64,000 nt of DNA from Archaeoglobus sp. JdFR-37 (lineage in GTDB: Archaea > Halobacteriota > Archaeoglobi > Archaeoglobales > Archaeoglobaceae), in the NCBI GenBank assembly GCA_002010215.1, contig MTMY01000007.1, positions 50,274 through 114,273 on the forward strand. The letters run 5' to 3'. The first letter of the stretch is position 1. Each line of letters starts with the position of its first letter. Under the pieces are notes generated by a model. It was not told where the DNA came from. It saw nothing but the letters and a program-made list of their open reading frames with translations, and searched no databases. Made by a program: the position numbers and the translations under genes. Below are positions 1 through 8,139 of the stretch, in pieces.

Positions 1-665
1 TTTAAGGTCCGCTCAACTGACTCCCTATGCACTTCCTTCAAATGCTCAATTTTAGGGCGTAACTGATAGAGATACATTCTATAAACATCTTCGAAGAACC
101 TATCGAAACGAGATATCCACTTAAGAAAGGATTCACGATTTTTAGGAAAATAATATCTCACAAAAGACCTGACGTTTACTGGAACACCATGCACATCCTC
201 ATAATCTCCTGGGGGTGAGGGGAACTCACGGTATAGGGCATGAAATAGATCTCGTAGAGCAAACTTCACCTCTAAATATAGTGCAGGCCCTGCGACTAAT
301 TCTCCATCTGTTTGAGTCCTTTCCTTTCTCTTTTTCTCCGATGCCTTTCTATACTCCTCCTATACCTCTTCTAAATAGGATTGCAAGACTTCTGAAGGTG
401 AATCCCTCCAGCTTTCATTAGATAGAATCTCTACGTATCTGCTGATAGGAGGGCGCCACTGTGGAAGGGGATGTTCTTCAAGAATACTCCACTCAAAAAT
501 CAGCCTGTCAAGAGCCTGGAAATCCTTAATTAACATCTCACGGTACTTATCTCGCTGTTGTCGTAGATAGACTATGTAACTTGCATAGAACACCATAATA
601 ATAGAAAGTACAGTTGCAGACACACTGGCTAAAGTAGTGAAGTATTCCGTATATACGATCCACAC
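1..665 (-). pseudogene. Small membrane-anchored hypothetical protein interrupted by an in-frame TAG; continues past window edge
   Basis: The reading frame starts at 665 and encodes 101 codons before a TAG at 360-362. The N-terminus has one clear membrane segment (about residues 11-34), followed by a charged, probably cytoplasmic, helical region. After the TAG the same frame stays open without another stop for about 119 codons, down to base 1, and its composition stays protein-like (rich in Glu, Lys and Arg, with spaced aromatic residues). The simplest reading is one gene of more than 220 codons broken by a single nonsense mutation, but amber read-through or a sequencing error cannot be excluded. 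No family was recognised. The gene diverges from the glycosyltransferase at 875. Confidence 0.5.
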
Positions 666-754
666 TTCATATTAGGTAGCATGTTACTTTTGGTGTTTAC
701 TGATTATCAATTACTCATAAGAGCTACTTCCTGATAATTAATGTTATTCCTCAT

Positions 755-775
755 TTAATGAAAATAATTCATTAA
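755..775. repeat. Perfect 8-bp inverted repeat in a divergent promoter region
   Basis: TTAATGAA (755-762) and TTCATTAA (768-775) are perfect inverted copies around a 5-nt spacer. They lie in the 209-nt A/T-rich gap between the divergent genes starting at 665 and 875. The repeat could be an operator. In such A/T-rich sequence chance occurrence is possible. Confidence 0.35.
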
Positions 776-874
776 GTCCCCAAAAAGAAAATGGTAAATA
801 ATGATAAATTTTATGGATTATTGCAGAATGTGAAAAACAAAAAGGATATTTTCAGAGACATGCAATAGATCCTC

Positions 875-1912
875 ATGAACGTTGGCATTCTCACTAGGTG
901 GAATGCCACGTGCGGTGTTTCTCTCCATGCTGAACTTCTTGCTGAAGAATTTTTCAAAATGGGGCGTAATGTGAGGATATTCGCTCCCCATATCCACACC
1001 GCCAACAGGTGGTGGCACCACAGAATTATCAGGGATGATGAGGACTTCGTCATCAGGTGTTACAATGAGCTCAGACCCGAAACCATGGCTGGTGGAGCTC
1101 TAGAAGAAGACAAAGTGCTTTCAGAAGATCTGGATCTCCTTATAGTTGAGTCATATACCAGCATTCCCTACTCTGACGTTGAAAAACTGGTGGAAAAGGT
1201 GGATGCGGTAACCATTGCTGTCATTCATGAAGGAGGGAGAGAGGACATACGCTATTCTGACATGAGCGTATTTGATGCTATTGTTGCCTTCGATGAGCGG
1301 TACATCAGGGAGATCCTCTATGATTGTGTGGAGAAGGTAAGAATAATCCCGTACCCCTGCTATCCCGTCAGAAAAGGCGAAAGGAGATTTGCAGAAGATG
1401 GGATGACCTTCTTCAGCTTCGGAAGGCAGCCCTACGCAGAATATGCAGATTTTATCAATGCTCTAGAAAAGTTCAACAGAAAGTATGATTTTGTTTACAG
1501 GGTTGTAAGATCTGATGGTTTGCTGCCATTCGAAAGGGAGTGGCTGAAGCAGGAGCAGAGGAGGCTGAGGGATACTGAAGAGGTTTACAGATACCTTCAC
1601 TCCTCTGACATCCACTTGTTACCGAAAGGAAATACCAGTAAGGTTGTAGTATCCTCAACTTTCTACCAGTGCATCGGCTCACTGATACCGATAGTTGTGC
1701 CAGATACCAGACACTTCGAGCTTCTGCCAGACCATAAACCGGCTGTAGTCTATCATGATGTGGCCGATTTAACGAAAAAGCTGGAGCTCCTGATAGAGGA
1801 TGATGCCTTCAGAAACAGAATCGTTGAAGCAGCTAGAGAATTCGTTGAGGAGTTCAGAAGCGATAAGATAGCCAAGAGATTCATAGAGCTCTACAAGTCA
1901 CTGTCTGGCTGA
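875..1912 (+). CDS. Glycosyltransferase, GT-B (GT4-like) fold
   Basis: This 345-residue protein probably transfers a sugar from an activated donor to a lipid, protein or glycan acceptor at the inner face of the membrane. The N-terminus (MNVGILTRW, then a Gly-Val-Ser-Leu-His-Ala stretch) matches the first beta-strand and loop of GT-B enzymes. A second Rossmann-like half begins near residue 175 (a TFFSFGRQ strand), and the C-terminus has the usual helical tail with an Ala-Arg-Glu-Phe-Val-Glu motif. The donor-site E-x7-E motif is not obvious, although TRHFELLPDHKPAVVYHD occupies its place. No signal peptide or membrane segment is seen. It stands alone, with a likely own promoter in the preceding gap. 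The substrate cannot be told from sequence; the family call is by fold resemblance. Confidence 0.6.
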   Translation: MNVGILTRWNATCGVSLHAELLAEEFFKMGRNVRIFAPHIHTANRWWHHRIIRDDEDFVIRCYNELRPETMAGGALEEDKVLSEDLDLLIVESYTSIPYSDVEKLVEKVDAVTIAVIHEGGREDIRYSDMSVFDAIVAFDERYIREILYDCVEKVRIIPYPCYPVRKGERRFAEDGMTFFSFGRQPYAEYADFINALEKFNRKYDFVYRVVRSDGLLPFEREWLKQEQRRLRDTEEVYRYLHSSDIHLLPKGNTSKVVVSSTFYQCIGSLIPIVVPDTRHFELLPDHKPAVVYHDVADLTKKLELLIEDDAFRNRIVEAAREFVEEFRSDKIAKRFIELYKSLSG

Positions 1913-1976
1913 GCCTAGCTGCAATTCGACATCTGGCAAACTTGATAAGATTTAGCATAAGATTTAGCAAAAACAA

Positions 1977-1988
1977 TAAAATTTTATA
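1977..1988 (+). promoter_or_regulatory. Archaeal TATA box upstream of alanine dehydrogenase
   Basis: The A/T-rich box AAAATTTTATAG sits about 22-33 nt before the ATG at 2010. The spacing would place transcription initiation at or within a few bases of the start codon. No strong ribosome binding site precedes the ATG, so the mRNA may be leaderless or nearly so. Confidence 0.45.
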
Positions 1989-2009
1989 GCATCTGTACCA
2001 TCATAATTT

Positions 2010-2975
2010 ATGGAAACACTGGTTCTGACCCAGCAGGAAGTAGAGTCTGTTCTCACCATGCGCGATGTTATGGAGGCCGTTGAGAGGGCATTCAAACTTC
2101 ATGGCCTCGGCAAAACCCAGATGCCTCCAAAAGTGTATCTGACCTTTGATAAAGGGGACCTGCGAGCCATGCCTGCGTATCTTGATGGTAAAGCTGGTAT
2201 AAAGTGGGTCAACTCCCATCCTGACAATCCCAAGAAAGGCTTCCCTACGGTAATGGCAGTACTGATATATAACGATCCCGAAACGGGCTTTCCTCTAGCA
2301 GTAATGGATGCGACGCACATCACCAACATGCGAACAGGAGCAGCAGGAGGGATTGCAGCAAAGTATCTGGCTAAGAAGGATAGTAAGGTTTTCGGATTCG
2401 TTGGATGCGGAATGCAGGCAAAAACTCAGCTTCTCAGTCTGAAAGAGGTTTTTGACATCGAAACTGTCAAAGCTTATGACATCAGCCAGGAAAAAGCAAG
2501 GAGTTTTGCAGACTTCTGCTCAGCTTTGGGCATTGAATGTGTGGCTGAGGAGGTCAAGGATGTTTGCAGGTGTGATGTGCTTGTTACCACAACCCCTTCC
2601 AGAAAACCCGTTGTGAAGAATGAGTGGATACAGGAAGGAACGCATATAAATGCCATTGGTGCTGACGCCCCTGGCAAGCAGGAGCTGGAGTCTGAAATCC
2701 TCCTGAGGGGTAAGGTGGTGGTGGATGACGTTCCACAGGCAGTGCACAGCGGAGAGATCAACGTTCCCCTCAGCCAGGGGGTTTTCAGGGAGGAGGACAT
2801 TTATGCAACCCTCGGCGAAATCGTTGCCGGAAAGAAAAAAAGAAGAGAGGGGGATGAGATAACTATCTTCGACTCAACAGGCCTTGCAATTCAGGACATC
2901 GCTACGGCATCGGTAGTATATGAGAGGGCGGTTGAGAAGGGGCTGGGAATGAAGATTGAGTTCTTCAGGATATAG
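2010..2975 (+). CDS. ala: Alanine dehydrogenase, ornithine cyclodeaminase/mu-crystallin family
   Basis: This 321-residue protein belongs to the OCD/mu-crystallin fold and resembles the archaeal NAD-dependent L-alanine dehydrogenase of Archaeoglobus, which interconverts alanine with pyruvate plus ammonia. Seen in the sequence are the N-terminal substrate domain with the Lys-Trp-Val-Asn segment (about residues 70-74), the family-typical TNMRTGAAGGIAAKYLA stretch (about 105-122), and the Rossmann loop GFVGCGMQAKTQ (about 130-140) for NAD. The tail FDSTGLAIQDIATA (about 289-302) is also characteristic. Length matches the family. The same fold includes ornithine cyclodeaminase and related reductases, so the reaction rests on the archaeal orthologue type. 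The gene appears monocistronic, with a TATA box just ahead. Confidence 0.8.
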   Translation: METLVLTQQEVESVLTMRDVMEAVERAFKLHGLGKTQMPPKVYLTFDKGDLRAMPAYLDGKAGIKWVNSHPDNPKKGFPTVMAVLIYNDPETGFPLAVMDATHITNMRTGAAGGIAAKYLAKKDSKVFGFVGCGMQAKTQLLSLKEVFDIETVKAYDISQEKARSFADFCSALGIECVAEEVKDVCRCDVLVTTTPSRKPVVKNEWIQEGTHINAIGADAPGKQELESEILLRGKVVVDDVPQAVHSGEINVPLSQGVFREEDIYATLGEIVAGKKKRREGDEITIFDSTGLAIQDIATASVVYERAVEKGLGMKIEFFRI

Positions 2976-3044
2976 CATGGAGTTAGCGTAGGAATATGGC
3001 TTATAACACGAATAGCATATAACACGAGCTTACAAGTGAAGCGT

Positions 3045-3719
3045 ATGAAGCTTGCTGCACTGATATCTGGTGGTAAGGATTCCATGCTTGCACTGCACAT
3101 GGCAGCGGAACGGCACGACATCGCTTGTCTAGTCACAGCCGTCCCCGACAATGTTGACTCCTACATGTTTCACACTCCCAATCTTCACATTGTGGATGCC
3201 ATAGCCAAATGCCTTGGGAAGCCTCTCCTCAAGATCCCTGTCAGTGGTGAGGAGGAAAAGGAGGTTGAAGAGCTTCGTGAAGGTATTGAGTGCCTGAGCA
3301 TTGATGGACTTGTGATAGGTGGGATGGAGTCAGAATATCAGCGGAAGAGATTTGCTGCCATCTGCGAAAGGCTGGGTTTGGAGATGGTGGCGCCCCTTTG
3401 GGGAAAAGAGGCAGAATGGATAATGAAGAAAGTGGCTGAGAGCTTTGACGCCATATTTGTCAAGGTTGCTGCTTATGGGCTCGATGAAAAATGGCTGGGA
3501 AGAAAAATTGATGAGAAGGCCATTGAGGAGCTCAAGGAACTGAACAGAAAGTATGGCATTCATGTGGCTGGCGAGGGTGGTGAGTTCGAGACTCTGGTTC
3601 TTGATGCACCGCTTTACAAGAAGCGGATAGTTGTAAAGGGTTCAATTCCGAAATGGTTCGGTGATAGTGGAGTTTACGTAATCGAGGAATTCAATATTGT
3701 AGATAAAATTATTGTGTAG
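3045..3719 (+). CDS. dph6: Diphthine-ammonia ligase-like PP-loop ATPase (Dph6 family)
   Basis: The protein is an ATP pyrophosphatase of the PP-loop (adenine nucleotide alpha hydrolase) fold. The ATP-binding SGGKDSMLALHMA motif lies at residues 7-19. The EGGEFETLVLDAP block near the C-terminus is diagnostic of the Dph6/MJ0570 family. These enzymes perform the last step of diphthamide synthesis, amidating diphthine on elongation factor 2. Length (about 225 residues) fits the archaeal single-domain form. An upstream in-frame GTG at 3036 would add three residues; the ATG at 3045 places the PP-loop at the usual distance from the N-terminus. It follows alanine dehydrogenase by about 70 nt, so co-transcription is possible. 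Confidence 0.75.
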   Translation: MKLAALISGGKDSMLALHMAAERHDIACLVTAVPDNVDSYMFHTPNLHIVDAIAKCLGKPLLKIPVSGEEEKEVEELREGIECLSIDGLVIGGMESEYQRKRFAAICERLGLEMVAPLWGKEAEWIMKKVAESFDAIFVKVAAYGLDEKWLGRKIDEKAIEELKELNRKYGIHVAGEGGEFETLVLDAPLYKKRIVVKGSIPKWFGDSGVYVIEEFNIVDKIIV

Positions 3720-3867
3720 ATAAGTAATACGGTATAATGGAATCAACTTCGATGAATTCAAGAAAGCAAGAATGCAAACAGCCCAGAGGTTCCGGGAAAT
3801 TGCAGAAAACGGTACAACTCAGTAAAGCTTATTTATGATTTAGAAAATTTCCTTTAGAGGTGATGTA

Positions 3868-4254
3868 ATGAAATGTGATGACCTCTTCTGCGGTATTAAC
3901 CGCCCGAAGAGTTTGAATCCCGATGAAATGAGCGATTTGGAAAAGAAACATACTCCCGTTATCATGGCTCCCAGCAGTGTAAAGCTGGAAGAGCCCTTTG
4001 AAGTTAAGGTTGAACTTGGCAAGTATCTTGCTCATCCTAATGAATACGGACATTTCTTCCAATGGATTGAGATCTGGCTGGATGAAACATTCATTGCCCG
4101 ATTCGATCTGACACCGAAATCATCCTATCCGGAAGTCTCCGTTAAAATTGCCATTAATCACGCTCATGAAGGCAGAGCGAAGCTTAAAGCTCTTGCCTTC
4201 TGCAATCTCCATGGTGTTTGGGAAGGTATTAAAGAAATAATTGTGGAGGAGTGA
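3868..4254 (+). CDS. sor: Superoxide reductase (neelaredoxin type)
   Basis: This 128-residue protein is a one-iron superoxide reductase, which reduces superoxide to peroxide in the cytoplasm using electrons from rubredoxin. The Fe(His)4(Cys) site can be followed: His28, His56 and His62 in the [13 protein letters not shown] block, then Cys112 and His115 in the CNLHGVWEG block. The desulforedoxin-type FeCys4 domain is absent, so this is the short neelaredoxin form. A ribosome binding site (gaggtga) precedes the ATG. The rubredoxin gene follows only 4 nt after the stop codon, which supports an electron-transfer partnership and an operon. A TATA-like CTTATTTATG lies about 35 nt upstream. Confidence 0.9.
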   Translation: MKCDDLFCGINRPKSLNPDEMSDLEKKHTPVIMAPSSVKLEEPFEVKVELGKYLAHPNEYGHFFQWIEIWLDETFIARFDLTPKSSYPEVSVKIAINHAHEGRAKLKALAFCNLHGVWEGIKEIIVEE

Positions 4255-4258
4255 TAGA

Positions 4259-4417
4259 TTGAGGTACCAGTGCAAGATTTGCGGATATGTGTACGATGAG
4301 AATGAAGGGGACCCAGAAAACGATATTCCAGCAGGAACAAAATGGGAGGATCTGCCTGAAGACTGGGTATGTCCTGTTTGCGGTGCAAGCAAGGAGGATT
4401 TTGAGAAAATAGAGTAA
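4259..4417 (+). CDS. rub: Rubredoxin
   Basis: This 52-residue protein begins at a TTG codon preceded by GGAGGAG at about 7-12 nt. Two CxxCG knuckles (CKICG at residues 5-9 and CPVCG at 38-42) give the FeS4 centre. The aromatic core residues and the DLPEDWVCP segment are typical of rubredoxins. It carries single electrons and, from its position, probably feeds both the superoxide reductase upstream and the flavodiiron protein downstream. It is too short for many gene finders and uses a non-ATG start. Confidence 0.93.
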   Translation: MRYQCKICGYVYDENEGDPENDIPAGTKWEDLPEDWVCPVCGASKEDFEKIE

Positions 4418-4441
4418 TTTTTATTTTATTTTTATTTTTAA
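4418..4441 (+). terminator. U-rich archaeal terminator after rubredoxin
   Basis: Directly after the rubredoxin stop the plus strand carries several T-runs (ATTTTTATTTTATTTTTATT). Oligo-T tracts of this kind terminate archaeal RNA polymerase. It may only attenuate, leaving some read-through into the flavodiiron gene about 40 nt further on. Confidence 0.5.
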
Positions 4442-4479
4442 AAATTCGAAACAAAATTAGGAATAAGGAGGTGAGTATT

Positions 4480-5667
4480 TTGCACGTTACTATTAAGCCC
4501 GGTATTTACTGGGTAGGAGCGGTTGACTGGAACGTCCGAGATTTCCACGGCTATCACACCCAGTACGGAACGTCCTATAACGCTTATGTGGTTAAAGGAG
4601 ATAAAGTAGCCCTCGTTGATACCGTCAAGCATGGCTTCGAGAGTCAGCTCTTCGAAAGGCTTGAACACGTCGGGATTGAGCAGATTGATTACTTGGTGGT
4701 AAATCATGTAGAGATGGATCATGCTGGCTCTGTGAAGGCAGTCATGGAGAAGTTTCCGGATGTTAAAATAGTCACCAATGCTAGAGGGAAGATTGGTTTG
4801 AAGGAGGCTTACGGGATTGATGAAGACGTCATAATCGTAAAAACCGGCGATAAGCTTGAGCTTGGTGGAAAAACCCTCACTTTCATTGAAACACCCATGG
4901 TTCATTGGCCTGACAGCATGGCTACTTATGTTATAGAGGACAGGGTTCTTCTGCCAAACGACGCCTTCGGCATGCACTATGCCAGCAGCAAGAGGTTCGA
5001 TGATGAATTCAGCCAGGAAGAGATGGGCAGAATTTTCTTTGAGGCTGCCAAGTATTATGCTAACATAGTTCTGCTTTACAGCAATCAGGTTCAGAAGGTT
5101 TTGAAGCAGATTGAAGAGCTGGGACTGGAGTTGGATGTTATAGCTCCCTCTCACGGCATTATATGGAGAGATAAAATCCCTGAAATTTTACAACGATATA
5201 AAGCTTGGAGCTCAGGGGAAGCAGATGAAAGAGTCATTATTATTTACGATTCCATGTGGCTCCATACAGAAGAGGCAGCATTTGAGGTTGCGGAAGGTGT
5301 GGTGGATGAAGGGGTTGAATTCAGGCTTTACAGGCTTAAGAATTCCGACTGGACTGAGGTAATGACGGAGATAATGATCTCCAAGGGAGTCATAGTGGGT
5401 TCGCCAACCCTTAACAGAGAACTTTTCCCCACCGTTGCAGGTTTTCTGGCGTACATGAAGGGATTGAAGCCATTCAACAAAGTTGCTGGCGCATTTGGAA
5501 GTTATGGATGGAGTGGTGAGGCTGTGGGGAAGATTGTCGACATTTTCAACCAGCTCAAGTTTGATGTGGTGGGGAGTGTCAGATGGAAGTACAGTGCGGA
5601 CGAGAAAACGCTTGAAGAGCTGAGAGAGCTTGGAAGGAGCGTGGCTAGGAAAGTCAGAGGGAGTTAA
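4480..5667 (+). CDS. fprA: Flavodiiron protein (FprA-type oxygen/NO reductase)
   Basis: The N-terminal half is a metallo-beta-lactamase-like domain carrying the diiron ligand set: the HxExDH motif (HVEMDH at about residues 76-81), then further ligands in the LPNDAFGMHY and APSHG segments. The C-terminal half, from about residue 250, is a flavodoxin domain that binds FMN (first strand VIIIYDSMW). Such proteins reduce O2 to water or NO to N2O, using rubredoxin or F420H2 as donor; in methanogens and Archaeoglobi F420H2 is likely. A GTG at 4471 is in frame but lies inside the AAGGAGGTG ribosome binding site (4464-4472). The TTG at 4480 has correct spacing and is preferred. Together with the two genes upstream it forms an oxygen-defence cluster. 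Confidence 0.88.
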   Translation: MHVTIKPGIYWVGAVDWNVRDFHGYHTQYGTSYNAYVVKGDKVALVDTVKHGFESQLFERLEHVGIEQIDYLVVNHVEMDHAGSVKAVMEKFPDVKIVTNARGKIGLKEAYGIDEDVIIVKTGDKLELGGKTLTFIETPMVHWPDSMATYVIEDRVLLPNDAFGMHYASSKRFDDEFSQEEMGRIFFEAAKYYANIVLLYSNQVQKVLKQIEELGLELDVIAPSHGIIWRDKIPEILQRYKAWSSGEADERVIIIYDSMWLHTEEAAFEVAEGVVDEGVEFRLYRLKNSDWTEVMTEIMISKGVIVGSPTLNRELFPTVAGFLAYMKGLKPFNKVAGAFGSYGWSGEAVGKIVDIFNQLKFDVVGSVRWKYSADEKTLEELRELGRSVARKVRGS

Positions 5668-5744
5668 TATTTTGCTTAGGTGAGGTTGTCTGATTAATCC
5701 TCTCTGCCCCTTCCGACCGAATACAAACACAAATCACAATCCAA

Positions 5745-6392
5745 TCATCTAATAAGAGATAACACTACAGCCTCCACCTCGCCCAACGAAGCAGAAATAC
5801 TTCTTATTTCTTCCAGCTCAAGCTCTCCTTTTTTATTCAGCGAAGCATCCACAAACATTCCATCGCTAATGACTTTCCCGAATTGTTTTGGTGGAAGATA
5901 GCTCACCACTGCATATCTGCCGGGTTTGAACGCTTCGCTGTTCGTCACAACCTCCATTCTGAAACCGCAATCCACCACACATAGCCAGAGACTCCCCATC
6001 TCGGTTCTGGAAGTTATCTCCCCAGAAAAGTACCTTATGGCCTCATATGCTCTCTCTATCTCTCCCCTGCCCATCAGATTCGGGAGAGATGTGAGGTAAT
6101 CCAGCCAGTAATAAGTCTGTTTCCACTGGAAATCTCTTTCAGCCTTCTCAATTGCTCCTTTTATGGATTCTGAAACTTCCACAATTTTCTTGAAATTCTC
6201 GAGCTTTACGATCTCCTCTGGAGGCATGTAGGAGTACTTAACAACCTGAATCTCACTTCCCAGACTCCTTGCAGCTGAAACCAGCTCTTTCCTTTTCTGC
6301 ACCTTGACGCTGTTCAAAGCCTTCTCTAGCTCATTCACGGCCTTTTCAGCCAGCCTTATTCTGAAATCGGATGCTGTATCCACGATTATCAC
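5745..6392 (-). CDS. Uncharacterised archaeal protein with a possible tRNA-binding (EMAP-II-like) OB-fold
   Basis: The protein has 215 residues. The N-terminal two thirds are helical and charged, with a KxxELVSAARSLG segment. From about residue 130 the sequence becomes strand-rich (LWLCVVDCGFRMEVVTNSE, then a PPKQFGKVISDGMF stretch). This resembles the beta-barrel of EMAP-II/CsaA-type tRNA-binding domains, where a Gly-x-x-Ser-xx-Met motif closes the fold. That resemblance is by eye and uncertain. The gene lies 13 nt downstream of the HD-domain gene and is probably in its operon. The 3' end faces the flavodiiron gene with about 77 nt between. Confidence 0.45.
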   Translation of the reverse strand: MIIVDTASDFRIRLAEKAVNELEKALNSVKVQKRKELVSAARSLGSEIQVVKYSYMPPEEIVKLENFKKIVEVSESIKGAIEKAERDFQWKQTYYWLDYLTSLPNLMGRGEIERAYEAIRYFSGEITSRTEMGSLWLCVVDCGFRMEVVTNSEAFKPGRYAVVSYLPPKQFGKVISDGMFVDASLNKKGELELEEIRSISASLGEVEAVVLSLIR

Positions 6393-6405
6393 CTACTTGT
6401 ACACC

Positions 6406-6996
6406 TTAAATTTCATCAAGTTCTCCTTCAAGCTCCTTCAAAAACCACTCCACAAATTTGAGATTCTCCTCTGCAATCTTTCTTGCTTCTTCCGTATAAA
6501 GCCTTTTTCTGGCCTTTTCTATTTTGCTGCGATACCACTCAACAGCTTCTCCTACACCCATCCCCAGCTTTCCCGCATACATGAAAACCCTAGCAATACC
6601 TATCGCTCCAATGCCGTCCAGTTTATCGGCATCGAAAAGAATCTTGGCTTCGATGCTCTGTGCATCAACATCATCCTCGCTGGAATGGCTTTTTATGAGT
6701 TCCTTTATCTTCTCAGTCTCCAATTGATTAAATCCAGCTTCTCTGAGGAACTCTTCTGCCTTCTGAGCACTTCTTTCTGCATGTCCGTCCTTTGCATCAT
6801 ATGTCTCCTCAACATCGTGAAGGAGAGCTGCGGCGGCTACAAGCTCTTTATCGCCGCCATAAGCTTCAGCCAGATGCAGGGCTCGAATCATAACCCTCTT
6901 AGCGTGATCGAAGCGATGAGCGGGGCTCTGCTGATTTTTTGACTTCAGATATTCCTTCACGAGATTTTCAAGTTTCTGGAGCCTTTCAGTTTTCAT
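6406..6996 (-). CDS. HD-domain phosphohydrolase
   Basis: This 196-residue protein has the HD superfamily signature: His in AHRFDHAKRV (about residue 27-32), the LLHDVEET pair (about 60-63), a second His-Ser-Ser-Glu-Asp segment, and the distal DADKLDGIGAIG motif (Asp near 121). Such enzymes hydrolyse phosphate esters of nucleotides or other small molecules in a metal-dependent manner; this subtype (YedJ/PA-like) has no fixed substrate. No additional domain is present. It precedes the EMAP-like gene and follows a methyltransferase on the same strand with 11 nt between, suggesting one transcript. Confidence 0.8.
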   Translation of the reverse strand: MKTERLQKLENLVKEYLKSKNQQSPAHRFDHAKRVMIRALHLAEAYGGDKELVAAAALLHDVEETYDAKDGHAERSAQKAEEFLREAGFNQLETEKIKELIKSHSSEDDVDAQSIEAKILFDADKLDGIGAIGIARVFMYAGKLGMGVGEAVEWYRSKIEKARKRLYTEEARKIAEENLKFVEWFLKELEGELDEI

Positions 6997-7007
6997 AGGT
7001 CTTCACT

Positions 7008-7631
7008 TTATGGCTGAACGACTTTTCCTGAGATGATCACTACCAGTTTGCTCCAGAATGAATAGGGGCCTGTTTCCACCACTCTTATATCCTCAAGCCC
7101 CACCTGACTGAACCAGGCAACACACTGCTGCGTCGATGGAAAAAGCATGATGCTTTCGGCAAATTTTCTGGCAAGAATGTTGTTGGGTTTTCTGGGGGCG
7201 AGTATTACAACCCTTCCACCTTCTTTTGTCACCCTTGCCATCTCAGTAATCCCTTTGACCGGATTGGGCCAGTATTCTATACTTCCCGCAGAAATTGATG
7301 CGTCGAAGGTTGAATCTCGGAATGGAAGATTCTCAGCATCCCCTCTGAAAAAGCTGGCGGAAGGGTACCTCTTAACGGCTTTCATCATCTGCTCAGGGGT
7401 TAAATCCACAGCAACGACGTTTTCCTCACCAACTCTGCTGGCAATCTCGTAAGTGGTGAAGCCCGTACCGCAGCCAACCTCCAGAACAAAATCTCCGTTC
7501 TTCACTTCTGCCATATCAACGACACAGCGACGCATATCGTCAGAGTAGAAAATAGGGTTAATTCTGTCGTAAATCTTGGAAAAATAACGGTAGAATATCC
7601 TGGCCCTCTTCTTATCTTCCAGAACTCCCAT
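7008..7631 (-). CDS. Class I SAM-dependent methyltransferase (UbiE/COQ5-like)
   Basis: The 207-residue sequence carries the SAM-binding motif I VLEVGCGTGF (about residues 48-57), an acidic motif II (VAVDLTPEQM), then RGDAENLPFRDSTFD for motif III and the EMARVTKEGGRVVIL post-motif. This is the layout of the UbiE/COQ5 group that C-methylates quinone precursors, but many archaeal members have other or unknown substrates. Archaeoglobales make menaquinone, so such a role is possible but unproven. It lies directly upstream of the HD-domain gene and downstream of the S6e gene on the same strand. Confidence 0.75.
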   Translation of the reverse strand: MGVLEDKKRARIFYRYFSKIYDRINPIFYSDDMRRCVVDMAEVKNGDFVLEVGCGTGFTTYEIASRVGEENVVAVDLTPEQMMKAVKRYPSASFFRGDAENLPFRDSTFDASISAGSIEYWPNPVKGITEMARVTKEGGRVVILAPRKPNNILARKFAESIMLFPSTQQCVAWFSQVGLEDIRVVETGPYSFWSKLVVIISGKVVQP

Positions 7632-7692
7632 AATATCCTGTTAACTCTTCTGATGACTTTCTGTTGACCTTCGCTAATTCATTATTTGTCCA

Positions 7693-8082
7693 TTACTCCT
7701 TGAAGTACTCTTCCAGAGGTATCTTGCCATGCTTGACGACTTTCATATTTATCTGGACGATGTCCCTGTTTATGACTCTACCACGAACCATTTTTCTCCT
7801 TCTCATTCCCTTTTCTCTTGGCTTGTATCCAATACCCCCAGAGAGCAGGATTCTCTTCCTAACTGTCCCGGGAATGTCGGGCCTTATTGGCACGCCATCC
7901 TTGTCACTTCCACCGGTAATCTGCAATTCGTAATCTGGTGGAAGCTCTACCAGAGTCCCGTTAATCACGTCTCCAACCTGCTTTCCAACAAGCTTGTTGG
8001 CGTGGGCTCCACTAACAACCTTCTGGTAAGCTTTCCCTGTTTTTGGATCGGAAATCACAACTTTAAACTCCATATTCACCAC
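7693..8082 (-). CDS. rps6e: Ribosomal protein S6e
   Basis: This 129-residue protein matches archaeal S6e, a small-subunit ribosomal protein. It contains the family core EFKVVISDPKTGKAYQ at the start, the G-x-x-V-x-x-L-P-x-Y-E-L-Q-I-TGGSDKDGVP motif (about 48-66), and the GYKPREKGMRRRKMVRG basic tail. It is the last gene of the translation operon, with a 57-nt gap after aIF5B. S6e following aIF5B is a familiar euryarchaeal order. Confidence 0.95.
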   Translation of the reverse strand: MVNMEFKVVISDPKTGKAYQKVVSGAHANKLVGKQVGDVINGTLVELPPDYELQITGGSDKDGVPIRPDIPGTVRKRILLSGGIGYKPREKGMRRRKMVRGRVINRDIVQINMKVVKHGKIPLEEYFKE

Positions 8083-8139
8083 CTCTCATTTTTTCTTGGA
8101 TTATCTTTCTCAGTTCTCTTATCTCTCTTATTTCTCTCA

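Noticed and set aside
3720..3867. Short peptide-like frame (NFDEFKKARMQTAQRF) between dph6 and the superoxide reductase gene
   Set aside because: It has no start codon and is under 35 codons; it may be a relic of a gene end, but support is too weak.
4438..5154. 238-codon minus-strand frame over the flavodiiron gene
   Set aside because: The opposite strand encodes a protein with all metal-ligand motifs; the antisense reading shows no family features.
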